In this document: piece after piece, positions 25,688 to 34,722 of the stretch
Position numbering within the stretch: the stretch's first letter is position 1
Layout: each line of letters opens with the position of its first letter
Assembly (NCBI GenBank): GCA_039821145.1
Contig: JBCBOS010000009.1
Span: 1-64,000, forward strand
Reading direction: 5' to 3'
DNA from: JBCCSZ01 sp039821145
Lineage (GTDB): Bacteria > Bacteroidota > Bacteroidia > Chitinophagales > Saprospiraceae
Length of the DNA stretch: 64,000 bases
The notes under the pieces: generated by a model
What the model was told of the DNA's origin: nothing
The model's input: only the letters and a program-made list of their open reading frames with translations
The model's database searches: none
Translations under genes and position numbers: made by a program

Positions 25688-28351
25688 TTACTTCTGCCCA
25701 ATCTGCTCCTGCTCTCCTCCCGTAAATGCTTTCAATCCACATTCCAGGAAGTTGGCGTACTCTGCATCGTCGGGCGTGAAGCCAACCGGATTGTTGAGAA
25801 GCTGTTGGCCATCCGCAGAGAGCAACACATAGTAAGGCTGTGAGTTGTTGTCGAAATACTCTGCCTGGAAGTGTGCCCACTTGTTGCCGTAGGTCCGAAG
25901 CTTGCGCTTGCCCCCGGTCTTTTTGTCTACCACCACTTGCTCCTCTTCTGGCAGTTCTTTCCGATCGTCTACGTAGAGAGAGATGAGGATGTAGTCATTT
26001 TTGAGCTTGTCGTATACCGACTTTTTGGGCCACACGTGCTCTTCCATTTTGCGACAGTTGACACAGGCATAGCCCGTGAAGTCAATCATGATGGGCTTTC
26101 CGGTCTTCTTGGCGTAGGCCAATCCATCGTCCAGGTTTTTGAAACAGTCGAGGTTGACAGGGCAGTCATTTGGATAGATGAAGCTGTAACCCACCGGAGG
26201 AGCCAAACCACTCAACAGGGTCAAAGAGGTGAAGGTCTTGGTCTCTTCGTTGTAGCGGAAGCCAGACAAGAGGTAGGCGGCGAAGAGAAAAGCACTTGCG
26301 CCCAATACCCAACGGGTGGCCGTGATCTTTTTGAGGGGAGAGTCGTGTGGAAATTTGATTTTTCCAAACAAGTACAATCCCAATCCAATGGCGGTCAGAA
26401 TCCAAATGATGAGGAAGGGCTCAATCTTGAGAATGCCCCAGTGCTTGACCAAGTCGGCATTGGACAAAAACTTGAAAGCCAGTGCCACTTCCACAAATCC
26501 CAGGACAACTTTGACGGTGTTGAGCCAGCCACCCGACTTGGGGAGACTGTTGAGCCAGCCAGGGAAGGCGGCAAACAACCCAAAGGGGAGGGCCAATGCC
26601 AGACCGAAGCCTCCCATGCCCGCGGTGAGCTGCATCGCACCACCATCGGAACTCAGCGCCCCTGCCAGCAATGTGCCGAGAATGGGGCCTGTACAAGAGA
26701 AAGAGACCAAGGCCAGGGTCAATGCCATGAAGAAGGTACCCAGTGCGCCACCGATGCCCTCTGCCGATGTGGACTTGCTGGTCCAGCTACTTGGCAGGGT
26801 CAATTCGTAGTAGCCAAAGAAGGAGAAGGCAAAAAACATGAAGATGGCGAAGAAGGCCAGGTTGAGCCACACGTTGGTGGATATTTCGTTGAGGACGTCC
26901 GAGTTGACCGAATCCATGAGGTGGAACGGCAAGCTCAGCACCAGGTAAACCAGTAGGATGGAAGCGCCATACCAAACGGCGTTCAGGATGCCCTTGCGCT
27001 TGTTTTCACTTCCTTTGGTGAAAAAACTCACCGTCAGGGGAATCATCGGGAAAACACAGGGTGTGACCAAGGCCACAAATCCACCGAGCAAGCCAAGGAT
27101 GAAAATCCGCCAGATGCTGGTCGACTCTTCTGTCGGTTCGCTGTTGCCACATTGGGCGACGGGTTTTTCGAGGTCGGGGCGAGGGATGGAAAAGCCACCA
27201 GCGACGCTGAGCGATTCGTTGGGGCCGCTGGGTTGTGCATCCAAATCGCTGGCCTGATCGCCGATGATGGCACTGAGGCTGGCGGGCTTGGCTACGAAGG
27301 GGACCAGCGTAGGGGGTAGGCAGCGGGTGGCCTCACAGGTCATGAAGTTGACGTCTCCTTTGATTTCGGTATTGGGGTCGCTGACTTTGATGCGTTGGGT
27401 GAAGATCGCTTCCTTTTTGAACTTGGTCAGTTCCATGGCAAAGACCTCGTCGTACTCCTTGATCCGCTTGGGGCCATCCTCTGCCACTGCTCCCACTCTT
27501 TCAACGGCTTCGTTTTCGACGAAGTAAAACTCGGTGGGAATGGGACCATCGTCTCCTTCTATGTTTTGGGAGTAGATGTGCCAACCATCTGCGATTTTGG
27601 CTTTGTAGACCAGGTCGTACTCTTCATCAGAGACTTTTTTGATTTCAAAGCTCCATTTGACAGGATCGAAGATGCCACTTTGTTTACTGCTGCTCGCCTC
27701 TGTAGGCATTTCTGCGGGAGCTGCTTCCTCTTCTGAGCTGCTTTCAGCCACCTTTTCCTCTGGTGCTGGACTCTTTGCTGTCGCCTCTTTTTCTTTTGTG
27801 GAGCTGGCGGCAGGAGCCTCTTTTTTCTGCTCACTTGCCACATCTTCTGTTTTGGGAGCGGCGCCACTGTCTCCAGATCGACCGTCTACCGCCTTGGCTT
27901 CCAGCTTGAATTCGAAATCCACCTGATCGGGTGGCAGGCATTTGGTTTCGTCGCAGGTCATGAATTCCAAGAAACCACTGATGGGCTTGGACAAATCGCT
28001 GACCTTGACCTTTTGGCTGAAGATGGCTTTTTTCTTGAACTTGATCAGATTCATTTGGAAGACCTTGTCGTAGGACTCCTTGCGGTTGCCAGATTCTTCG
28101 TTTTTGCCAATCAGTTCGAAATGACTTCCCTTGTTGTAGTCAAAAGAAGTGGGAATTGGCCCATCGTCACCGTCTAGGTATTGGGAGTAGATGGCCCAAC
28201 CATCCTGAATTTTTGCTTCGAAAATGAGTTCAAACTCCTGCTCGCTCACTTGTACATAGCGGGTATTCCACTTGACAGGATCGTAGATTTGTGCCTGCAA
28301 AGCTTGGGTGCCGAATAAGGTGCAAAGGAGTATTGCGAAAAGATATCTCAT
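25688..28351 (-). CDS. dsbD: Thiol:disulfide interchange protein DsbD with two N-terminal domains
   Basis: 887 aa from the ATG at 28351 (signal MRYLFAILLCTLFGTQALQAQ). It passes electrons from cytoplasmic thioredoxin to periplasmic thiol proteins. Domains: two DsbD-alpha-like beta domains, residues about 22-150 and 225-352, with Cys133/Cys138 (MTCDETKCLPP) and Cys339/Cys344 (MTCEATRCLPP), joined by a Glu/Ala/Ser-rich low-complexity linker (155-225); a membrane domain of about eight helices with Cys432 (VTPCVFPMIPL) and Cys553 (SFSCTGPILG); and a thioredoxin domain with Cys763-Val-Asn-Cys766. Most DsbD proteins have one N-terminal domain. An upstream in-frame start at 28405 would precede the signal peptide and is unlikely. 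Confidence 0.93.
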   Translation of the reverse strand: MRYLFAILLCTLFGTQALQAQIYDPVKWNTRYVQVSEQEFELIFEAKIQDGWAIYSQYLDGDDGPIPTSFDYNKGSHFELIGKNEESGNRKESYDKVFQMNLIKFKKKAIFSQKVKVSDLSKPISGFLEFMTCDETKCLPPDQVDFEFKLEAKAVDGRSGDSGAAPKTEDVASEQKKEAPAASSTKEKEATAKSPAPEEKVAESSSEEEAAPAEMPTEASSSKQSGIFDPVKWSFEIKKVSDEEYDLVYKAKIADGWHIYSQNIEGDDGPIPTEFYFVENEAVERVGAVAEDGPKRIKEYDEVFAMELTKFKKEAIFTQRIKVSDPNTEIKGDVNFMTCEATRCLPPTLVPFVAKPASLSAIIGDQASDLDAQPSGPNESLSVAGGFSIPRPDLEKPVAQCGNSEPTEESTSIWRIFILGLLGGFVALVTPCVFPMIPLTVSFFTKGSENKRKGILNAVWYGASILLVYLVLSLPFHLMDSVNSDVLNEISTNVWLNLAFFAIFMFFAFSFFGYYELTLPSSWTSKSTSAEGIGGALGTFFMALTLALVSFSCTGPILGTLLAGALSSDGGAMQLTAGMGGFGLALALPFGLFAAFPGWLNSLPKSGGWLNTVKVVLGFVEVALAFKFLSNADLVKHWGILKIEPFLIIWILTAIGLGLYLFGKIKFPHDSPLKKITATRWVLGASAFLFAAYLLSGFRYNEETKTFTSLTLLSGLAPPVGYSFIYPNDCPVNLDCFKNLDDGLAYAKKTGKPIMIDFTGYACVNCRKMEEHVWPKKSVYDKLKNDYILISLYVDDRKELPEEEQVVVDKKTGGKRKLRTYGNKWAHFQAEYFDNNSQPYYVLLSADGQQLLNNPVGFTPDDAEYANFLECGLKAFTGGEQEQIGQK

Positions 28352-28812
28352 GATACCGATGATTTTGAGGGCTTGTGCAGAATGTGAGATCATTTGTAGC
28401 ATCAAAGTTTATACATCTGAACAAGCTTTGAATTAAGTATAGCAGTGTAAAATTAGCAGAATTGCTTTGTATACGCAAAAGTGCATGCTTTGTATGCGCC
28501 TTTTGTATGACATTCTTTATAGAAAACAAGGCCAATTTTCAGATATTGCTTTTTCTCGAAGCTGTTTGAAAATCATTAACAGCTGTCTACCCTTTTTTGT
28601 CTACATCCATTGTTGTGGTGACGAGCACAAAGCCATCTGGCACTCCAGTCGGTTTGGGGCCAAAAACTGCCCGGAACAGACAAGGGGGCACATGGGAAAT
28701 TGTCGCAGCTGATGCATTGCTTGGGGAAAACTCGATGCAGCCAGCCGAAAATAGCAAAAAATGCTTTCGGGCTCCACTTGTTCTTGGGAAAAAGCAGTCC
28801 TCGTCGAAAAGA
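28352..28812. other. Intergenic, no gene seen
   Basis: Between dsbD and the DUF6427 gene, both minus strand. Short open frames lack protein-like composition. No clear terminator or exact promoter box found; TATAAACTTTG-like sequence before dsbD is one base off the usual spacing. Confidence 0.5.
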
Positions 28813-29796
28813 TCAGAGCATGGAGGGCAAAAATTGAGTGATGAGAATGCCGATGAAAAGCAGCAGGTGCAAAACTTCGGCCGTGGGGGCTTTCATTTGG
28901 AGGAAATTGATGGAGAGCAAAATGCCCAGAGGAAGGGCGAGAATCAACAAATGATCGAATTGGATGTTGGCCTGAAATAGGACTGTGATGGCGCCCCAGA
29001 AGAGGGCCCAGTAGATAATACTGATGTTTTTTTGAACCTGAATTTTCCTTTTGATCGTATACTTTCTGAAACTGAGGATGGCGACGAGCGATAGGAGGAC
29101 GAAGAAGATGAGCCTCAGGAAGTCTCCATTTCCACGGCTGATGGTGCCGATGTCGAGAAACTGTATGTTGGCCCACAACTGCTGTTGCCAGAGGTAAGTC
29201 CATTGATCACCCCAAAAGTAATAAACACTGGTCAGGATGTAGGGAACCACAAAGCCGATCAGGACCATGATGGCTTCCTTGAGTCGGAATGCCCGGAGGA
29301 TGCCGAGGGCGAAAAAGGCCAGCAGGAGGAAGACAATGTGCGAAAAGTAGAAGAGGCTGCCGATGGCCACCCAGAATCCAGCGTTGACAATGTGGCCAGC
29401 CGCCGCGTGATTTTTGTAGGTCTGCATCAATTCCATCATGGCCAATATGTAAAAGGTGTTGGCCACCAGAGCGGGCGAAAAGATCAGAAATTCGGGCAAA
29501 GAGCTGGCCAGTAAGATGTAGAACAGCCCTGGAAAAAGAGAGATCTCACCTGCCGTACGGTGGCGGGAGATGGCAATGTTGATCAGCAGAGCTTGCACAG
29601 TAATAAGTACCAATCCAAGTAGATAGGGGAGGATACCTCGGATGCCGATGGACGAGAGCATGGCTTCTCCCAGCACGCCATTGACGGAGGGTTCCAGATC
29701 GGGGAATACCCAAAAGACGGAAACCCGGAGGATGGCTGCGTAAAAGAGCAGCAAAAAGCTGGCGATGATCTGATTGGTCCGAAAAAGTGATAGCAC
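28813..29796 (-). CDS. DUF6427 multi-pass membrane protein
   Basis: 327 aa from a GTG start (MLSLFRTNQIIASFLLLFYA). About ten hydrophobic helices, very few charged residues, with a conserved-looking HAAAGHIVNAGFWVAIGSLFYF segment. I assign it to the Bacteroidota DUF6427 family from its N-terminal pattern and topology; function unknown. The GTG is only 3 nt after a near-consensus -7 box (GACTTTTG, 29806-29799 on the minus strand), so the mRNA may be leaderless. Confidence 0.8.
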   Translation of the reverse strand: MLSLFRTNQIIASFLLLFYAAILRVSVFWVFPDLEPSVNGVLGEAMLSSIGIRGILPYLLGLVLITVQALLINIAISRHRTAGEISLFPGLFYILLASSLPEFLIFSPALVANTFYILAMMELMQTYKNHAAAGHIVNAGFWVAIGSLFYFSHIVFLLLAFFALGILRAFRLKEAIMVLIGFVVPYILTSVYYFWGDQWTYLWQQQLWANIQFLDIGTISRGNGDFLRLIFFVLLSLVAILSFRKYTIKRKIQVQKNISIIYWALFWGAITVLFQANIQFDHLLILALPLGILLSINFLQMKAPTAEVLHLLLFIGILITQFLPSML

Positions 29797-29806
29797 GGCA
29801 AAAGTC

Positions 29807-30252
29807 GGTTGAGCGATAAGTTTGCGAACAAATGGCTTGTCACGTACGCAATTTGATCGAGGCCCTTAGCGCGTGAAGAGTAGGTAGAATACGGCTCCAA
29901 AGGTACCAAAAAATGTTTTCCTTTTGGTGGATGGATTGGCGTTTGAGTAAGTGAATTGTTATCATTTCTAATCTATTGATTTACAGTTGGTAAGGAATTT
30001 GCTGTGCTCTCTGGAAGTTGGAATTCGATCTCAAAACTGGTTTTTGATTACGCATTTGAAAATCGCATATTTATATTATGTAGTTGTTTGAAAACTGTGT
30101 AACAGACAATTTCAGACGATTTCTATAGTAAGATGAATGTAGATCAGTAGGCTTTAATTTCCCTAGTAGTTAACAAGTCGCCTCTTGTATTCTTTGCTTT
30201 GCCCACATCCCCGGGCAAGTGGTAATTTTTTTAACCCAAAAACTATAATTCA
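29807..30252. other. Intergenic, no gene seen
   Basis: Divergent spacer between the DUF6427 gene and the 30253 gene. AT-rich toward the right. No convincing ORF, RNA fold or exact promoter box seen; a TATTCTTTG 50 nt before the right-hand gene is one base longer than the -7 consensus. Confidence 0.5.
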
Positions 30253-30624
30253 ATGGCTAAATCTCTCTCTTTATCGTCCGATGCGAAAACGGTATACGTT
30301 ATCTCGGACCCAAGCCAAGCACCTGGTTGTTGCCACGCAAACTCGCAGCATGGGGTGAACATTACTTTTTCAAATGGCGAATTGACTGTAGTGGAAGCAA
30401 GCGCTGACCTTCCCTTTGCGATCGGCAGCCTCGACAGTCCCGTACAGATCGCGTGTCGCGGGGATGAGTCCTCCTTCTACTTTGCCATCATTGGTGAATT
30501 GGATGAAATAAACTATCGCTCGTCTGACGAGGATGGGCCGGTCACGGTGAACATTCTCTACGATGAGGTAGCAGGAACAATGACATTGTCCTCTAGCGTC
30601 GATCCAAGCGGCCCTACTGTTTAA
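30253..30624 (+). CDS. Small orphan protein
   Basis: 123 aa, acidic, with no signal peptide or membrane segment (MAKSLSLSSDAKTVYVISDPS...). Predicted beta-rich by pattern. Three cysteines, two adjacent in PGCCHANSQHG and one in QIACRGDESS, could bind a metal or form a disulfide. I recognise no family. The start sits on ATTCAATGG with no Shine-Dalgarno. Its stop overlaps the stop of the converging helical-repeat gene by 3-4 bp. Confidence 0.6.
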   Translation: MAKSLSLSSDAKTVYVISDPSQAPGCCHANSQHGVNITFSNGELTVVEASADLPFAIGSLDSPVQIACRGDESSFYFAIIGELDEINYRSSDEDGPVTVNILYDEVAGTMTLSSSVDPSGPTV

Positions 30625-32123
30625 AGTCGTTTGGTCAAAATATCAATGATCGGCATTCTTTCAACCTTACTTTTTGCCCACAATGATATTTCCTCCAGCC
30701 CGGGCCATTTGCTGTTCGGGCTGGTTGCTTGTTTCTGGAGGTATTGTGTCAGTTCGCCAGCCACCGCTGCCTTTTCGGCGTGGGGTGAATTGTAGTATTT
30801 CTTCAAAAAATTCAGAATGGTCAATTCGTAATCCTGCTTTTTCAGATCAGTATAGACGCGAAAATAGCGTTGGGTGGAGCGCATGCTTCCTTCCAGTTCC
30901 TCCAATTGGCTGTCTTCGATCTGGGTGATGAGGTAAAAGATGCGGGCAATTCGTTGCAAATCCTGTCGGGCTTCTGATTTTTTGAATTGCAAGTTTTTGC
31001 CAAACCACTCCCGAGCTTCTTCAAATTGTTGGTTGACGAAAAAGAAAACAGCCACATTGTGGTGAAAAACGATCCGTCTACTGGCATTGAGATTGTACTT
31101 GGCAAGACCTTTTTTGACAATGTCCGCCAACTCTCCTGCCTTGTCAAATTGTTGGGTATTGAGGTAGTAGACCAAACGAGTCTGCACGTCGATGTTGAAA
31201 GCTGCCAATTCATGGGATTTGTTTTCTTCCGTCAGCCGCTGCATCTTTTCTATGAAGACAGGTATGTCGTTGTATTTTCGAATTCCCATGCTTTTTTGAG
31301 CCATGTTATAGATACTTACCAAATATCTGAATGCCAATTCCTTGCGAATTTTCGGATTCTTGTCGTATTCCCGTATCAAATCCATATAGTGCTCATAGGA
31401 TTCATCATTCTTTCCCACGCTGGTCTTGTACAGTGAGAGACTTTGATAGAAACGAATGCGTGCATGGAATGAGCGAATCTGTTCGGGTTGTGAATCGAGA
31501 AATGGTTTGAATGTGTTGACGATGCTTTCTTTCGCATTCTTATTCCGGACAATGTAGCTTTTGTGAGTGTACATCGAAATGTCGTGATGCAAATTGGCGT
31601 AGTCATTCTCTTCCACGACGACAGACATGATCTCCACCCGCTCCTCCCGTAGCTCCCTCAGCTTGTCCATGTTGTCGCGATCTTGCTTGCGCAACAAAAA
31701 GGAGCTTTCCATCCGATTGATCTCCAGAACCGATAGGTAATCGTGCAGCTCATAGGCCATCTTCTTGGCCTTGGTCAATTGCCGAAGACTTTGTTTGTAC
31801 AATTCCCTGTCTTGCAAGATGCGGGCGTTGGCGATGAGGTCTCGCATGCGAGCGCCCAAGGATTTTTCGCTGTGGAAGTTGCGAAGGCTGCGCAGGATGG
31901 CATCCGAGAGGTATGCTTTTTCCATGGACAAGTTTTTGACAAATGTCTGCTTTTTGAGGGCTTCCTCATCGTATTTGTCCATCTGCTGGATGGCTTCAAA
32001 GAGCTGGATGTATTTGCTGTTTGATTTGTCCCCTGCCTTTCGGGCCTCCATCTTGAAGTATCGCTTTTCGGTTTTGCTCAACGACTGGATGAGGCTATAC
32101 AAATCTTCCCTTTTTGAACTCAT
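30621..32123 (-). CDS. Helical-repeat (TPR-like) protein, paralog of the 32535 gene
   Basis: 500 aa, almost entirely alpha-helical, soluble, charged. The N terminus (SSKREDLYSLIQSLSKTEKR, then YFKMEARKAGDKSNSKYIQLFEAIQQMDKYDEE) aligns directly with the product of the divergent gene at 32535. The rest looks like helical hairpins of TPR type (AYELHDYLSVLEINRMESSFL; FDKAGELADIVKKGLAKYNL). I know similar proteins with the S-L-x-K-x-E-K-R opening from Saprospiraceae-like genomes, without known function. A protein-protein scaffold or regulator is the best guess. Confidence 0.75.
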   Translation of the reverse strand: MSSKREDLYSLIQSLSKTEKRYFKMEARKAGDKSNSKYIQLFEAIQQMDKYDEEALKKQTFVKNLSMEKAYLSDAILRSLRNFHSEKSLGARMRDLIANARILQDRELYKQSLRQLTKAKKMAYELHDYLSVLEINRMESSFLLRKQDRDNMDKLRELREERVEIMSVVVEENDYANLHHDISMYTHKSYIVRNKNAKESIVNTFKPFLDSQPEQIRSFHARIRFYQSLSLYKTSVGKNDESYEHYMDLIREYDKNPKIRKELAFRYLVSIYNMAQKSMGIRKYNDIPVFIEKMQRLTEENKSHELAAFNIDVQTRLVYYLNTQQFDKAGELADIVKKGLAKYNLNASRRIVFHHNVAVFFFVNQQFEEAREWFGKNLQFKKSEARQDLQRIARIFYLITQIEDSQLEELEGSMRSTQRYFRVYTDLKKQDYELTILNFLKKYYNSPHAEKAAVAGELTQYLQKQATSPNSKWPGLEEISLWAKSKVERMPIIDILTKRL

Positions 32124-32391
32124 AGGTCGATTTTTGATCTTTTGTACCTTTTTTTTGGTGAATTTAATTTTTTTCAGACTTTAGAAACCTTATTTCCGAT
32201 CATTTTCGATCGCTGAGAAAGCATTTGGGTATTGGATGTTTTTATTTGTTATATATCAGGAATAAAAAATTGAAAATCAGTAATTTGAGTATTTTTAGAT
32301 GGGGTTGAATGGCTTTGGAAAAAGAAGTTGGGTCTTGTATGAAATGCCCTAATTGACCCAATTGGAATCCTTAAAAATATAAAAAATTTAG

Positions 32392-32423
32392 TTTGTCCTC
32401 CCTCTCTGTATCCATTTACTTTG
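32392..32423 (+). promoter_or_regulatory. Putative promoter of the 32535 gene
   Basis: TTTG at 32392-32395, 20 nt, TTACTTTG at 32416-32423 (one mismatch to TAnnTTTG). Leader about 105 nt. Confidence 0.45.
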
Positions 32424-32534
32424 TGGCAACAACAGAGAGAAACAGCATCGTTCTGTTTCAAACAACAAGAGAGCAGGCCAAAACACACCATTGTAAATGG
32501 CACATTTGGCTTTTACTTAGGAATCTTAGACAGA

Positions 32535-34031
32535 ATGAAAAGCAACAACAACTTGCATCGACTGATCCGAAGCTTGAACAAGGCGGAAAAGCGTCACTTC
32601 AAGATGATGATCTCACAACATGTGAAGAAAGACAGTAGCAACTATGTCTTGCTTTTCGACGCAATAGACAGACAGGAGGAGTACGATGAGTCTAAGTTGA
32701 AACAAAAATTCAGAAAGCATCACTTTGGAAAGAACATTTCCAAAACCAAATACATGCTATACCGACAAGTGCTAAAGAGCCTTCGGTTGTTGAATGATGC
32801 CAAGACGCCCAAAGCATTGGTTCATTCTTATTTGAATTCGGTCAGTACGCTGTTTTCCAAGTGCTTGTACGAGCAGTGCGAGGCCTTGCTGGTCAAAGCT
32901 CGTGTCGTAGCCAAGGAGCAACAGTATTTTGATCTTTTACTTGACATCTGTAATTGGGAGGAACGTCTTTTGCCATACCTCGGCCTGAGTCCACTGGCCA
33001 AATACGAGGAATTGTCTAAGCTCCGTTCACAACTCCAGTCCCAACTCTGTGCGGAAAGCAATCTGCGGTCTTACTGGGCCCAAGCCCTTCGGATGGAAAA
33101 TTTCTCCGAAGAGCAACAACGACTCGAATGGAGTCGCCTGATGGGTCGACCAGAATTGCAGCTTCCCCAAAGCGAGACCTCTTTTTTGTCCAAGGTGTTT
33201 TTCTTGTGCATTCACGGATTGCACGCCCAGCACCAAGGCAAACCGAAGGCCACCGCACAACTGTTGGAACAGCTTTTCAGCTTGTGGCACCAACATCCAG
33301 AGTACATCAATGGTCGCGAGGAGGAATACATCTTTTCCTGTGCCCCCTTTGTACTGGCTGGTGCTGGTTATCCCGACCTGGCAAAGCACTACGACGAACT
33401 CTTCCGCCACCTACAGGACCTGGGAACCCCCAGCCATCAGTCCGCCAAAAAGGTGCAATGCATGGCCCTGGTCTTGGAGTTCATCTACAGCATCGCCTCT
33501 CGTCAGATCGAGCGTTGCAAGATTTTGCTGATGTCCATCGAGACCTTGTTGCTGCAAAATGTACAGGTGCTTCCCGTAGAGTGGCAATTGCGTTTGTACT
33601 ACCACATCGGCATCTACTTCTTCTTGGTGGGAAAGTATGCCGAAGCAGTCGAGTGGATCGAAAAAGTCGAGCAAGAAGCATCGCAGGAGACACATCCGGT
33701 CATGCTGAATTACTGCAAGCTCATTGGACTGATGGCCAAGTACGAGATCGAATCTTACAGCAATGTGTTGGAGTACGACATCCGCAAGACCTACCGCTAC
33801 TTGAAGAAGCAAGAACAGTTCAGAGAGGTCGAGCGCCTGGTTCTCAACTCCGTCAAGAAGCTGCTATATGCCAATCACGGCAAGGAAACAGAAGGCATTT
33901 TTGCCAACCTCTGCGAGTCGATTCAAAACATAGAGGGCCGGAAGGTTCCTGTATACTTGGTGACCTCCAACGCCATATACCAATGGGCCTCTCACAAATT
34001 GATCGACCCGAACCAACGGATTCTCAACTAA
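32535..34031 (+). CDS. Helical-repeat (TPR-like) protein, paralog of the 30621 gene
   Basis: 498 aa from ATG 32535, chosen because it aligns with the start of its paralog. N terminus NNLHRLIRSLNKAEKRHFKM, then SSNYVLLFDAIDRQEEYDE and KYMLYRQVLKSLRLLND match the divergent gene's LYSLIQSLSKTEKRYFKM, NSKYIQLFEAIQQMDKYDE and AYLSDAILRSLRNFHSE. The remaining 400 residues are helical repeats (WQLRLYYHIGIYFFLVGKYAEAVEWIEKVEQE is TPR-like at 34-residue spacing). No enzymatic motif, signal or membrane segment. Terminated by the hairpin at 34153. Confidence 0.75.
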   Translation: MKSNNNLHRLIRSLNKAEKRHFKMMISQHVKKDSSNYVLLFDAIDRQEEYDESKLKQKFRKHHFGKNISKTKYMLYRQVLKSLRLLNDAKTPKALVHSYLNSVSTLFSKCLYEQCEALLVKARVVAKEQQYFDLLLDICNWEERLLPYLGLSPLAKYEELSKLRSQLQSQLCAESNLRSYWAQALRMENFSEEQQRLEWSRLMGRPELQLPQSETSFLSKVFFLCIHGLHAQHQGKPKATAQLLEQLFSLWHQHPEYINGREEEYIFSCAPFVLAGAGYPDLAKHYDELFRHLQDLGTPSHQSAKKVQCMALVLEFIYSIASRQIERCKILLMSIETLLLQNVQVLPVEWQLRLYYHIGIYFFLVGKYAEAVEWIEKVEQEASQETHPVMLNYCKLIGLMAKYEIESYSNVLEYDIRKTYRYLKKQEQFREVERLVLNSVKKLLYANHGKETEGIFANLCESIQNIEGRKVPVYLVTSNAIYQWASHKLIDPNQRILN

Positions 34032-34152
34032 CAATGACTAATTCTCAACCTAAAATGATAGCCTAGCAAAACCAAACCATCCTCAACAATCGAAAGGTAT
34101 TTCTAAGTAACCCCAAATTACCTTTTCGTTAATGTTACTCTCTCTAAGCCTT

Positions 34153-34191
34153 GATCCTGGTAGTAGCCTTGCTATCAGGATCTCTTTTTTT
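34153..34191 (+). terminator. Rho-independent terminator after the 32535 gene
   Basis: GATCCTGGTAG pairs with CTATCAGGATC (one G-T pair), followed by TCTTTTTTT. Confidence 0.85.
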
Positions 34192-34497
34192 GCCAACCTT
34201 GTTGAAAAAAAATCACTCAAACGGTGACTTTACTCCGCCAAGCCCATCTAAAGGTGTATACATCTCATTCGTTAACGTTTTCTTAGGAGATGCTAGACAA
34301 TGTACATCATCTGTCTGGGGAAACTGTCTTTGCCGTCTTTGAAACATCATCCGTCGGCCTCGACAATTGAGAAAGAGAAAAGTCCTGGGCAATCCAAAGA
34401 GGAAGAAATCTCCATCCTGTATAACCTATAACCAATGGTTCAGGACTCGATGACCTCTATTTTTCTCACTTTTTCAGCAGATAATTGGTATTTGATC
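34192..34497 (+). other. Intergenic strip bounded by two terminators; possible small RNA
   Basis: Lies between the terminator of the helical-repeat gene and a second, independent terminator at 34498. No gene is visible to account for the second one. A 26-codon frame starts at ATG 34290 (MLDNVHHLSGETVFAVFETS) but its AGGAG touches the ATG, too close to act as a ribosome site. Confidence 0.35.
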
Positions 34498-34531
34498 AAT
34501 GGCTGTCTTCTCTAAGGCAGCCATTTTATTT
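34498..34531 (+). terminator. Second rho-independent terminator before the OmpA lipoprotein gene
   Basis: AATGGCTGTCTT pairs with AAGGCAGCCATT (one G-T pair) around CTCT, followed by TTATTTG. Confidence 0.75.
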
Positions 34532-34658
34532 GTCGGAGACAGCTGAGAAAGTCGAGTTTGCACACTGTTGTAGACCAAATTGCCGGGCTTCGTATAAAAA
34601 GCCTGGGATAATGTAGAGGATAAGGCTTGTTGTGCTTTAATATTCAAGGTGCATTTAC

Positions 34659-34666
34659 TAATTTTG
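34659..34666 (+). promoter_or_regulatory. Putative -7 box (TAATTTTG) of the OmpA lipoprotein gene
   Basis: Exact TAnnTTTG, 56 nt before the ATG. The -33 position holds TTTA rather than TTG. Confidence 0.45.
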
Positions 34667-34722
34667 TGGGCCTTTATGGTTAAACGGAAAATAATTCTTG
34701 ATATATTTTAAAAAAAGCAAAC

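Noticed and set aside
28467..28980. Short plus-strand frames between dsbD and the DUF6427 gene
   Set aside because: Composition unlike protein, no start signals, and the right-hand one is antisense to the DUF6427 gene.
34151..34342. 63-codon plus-strand frame
   Set aside because: It begins inside a strong terminator hairpin and has no ribosome site.
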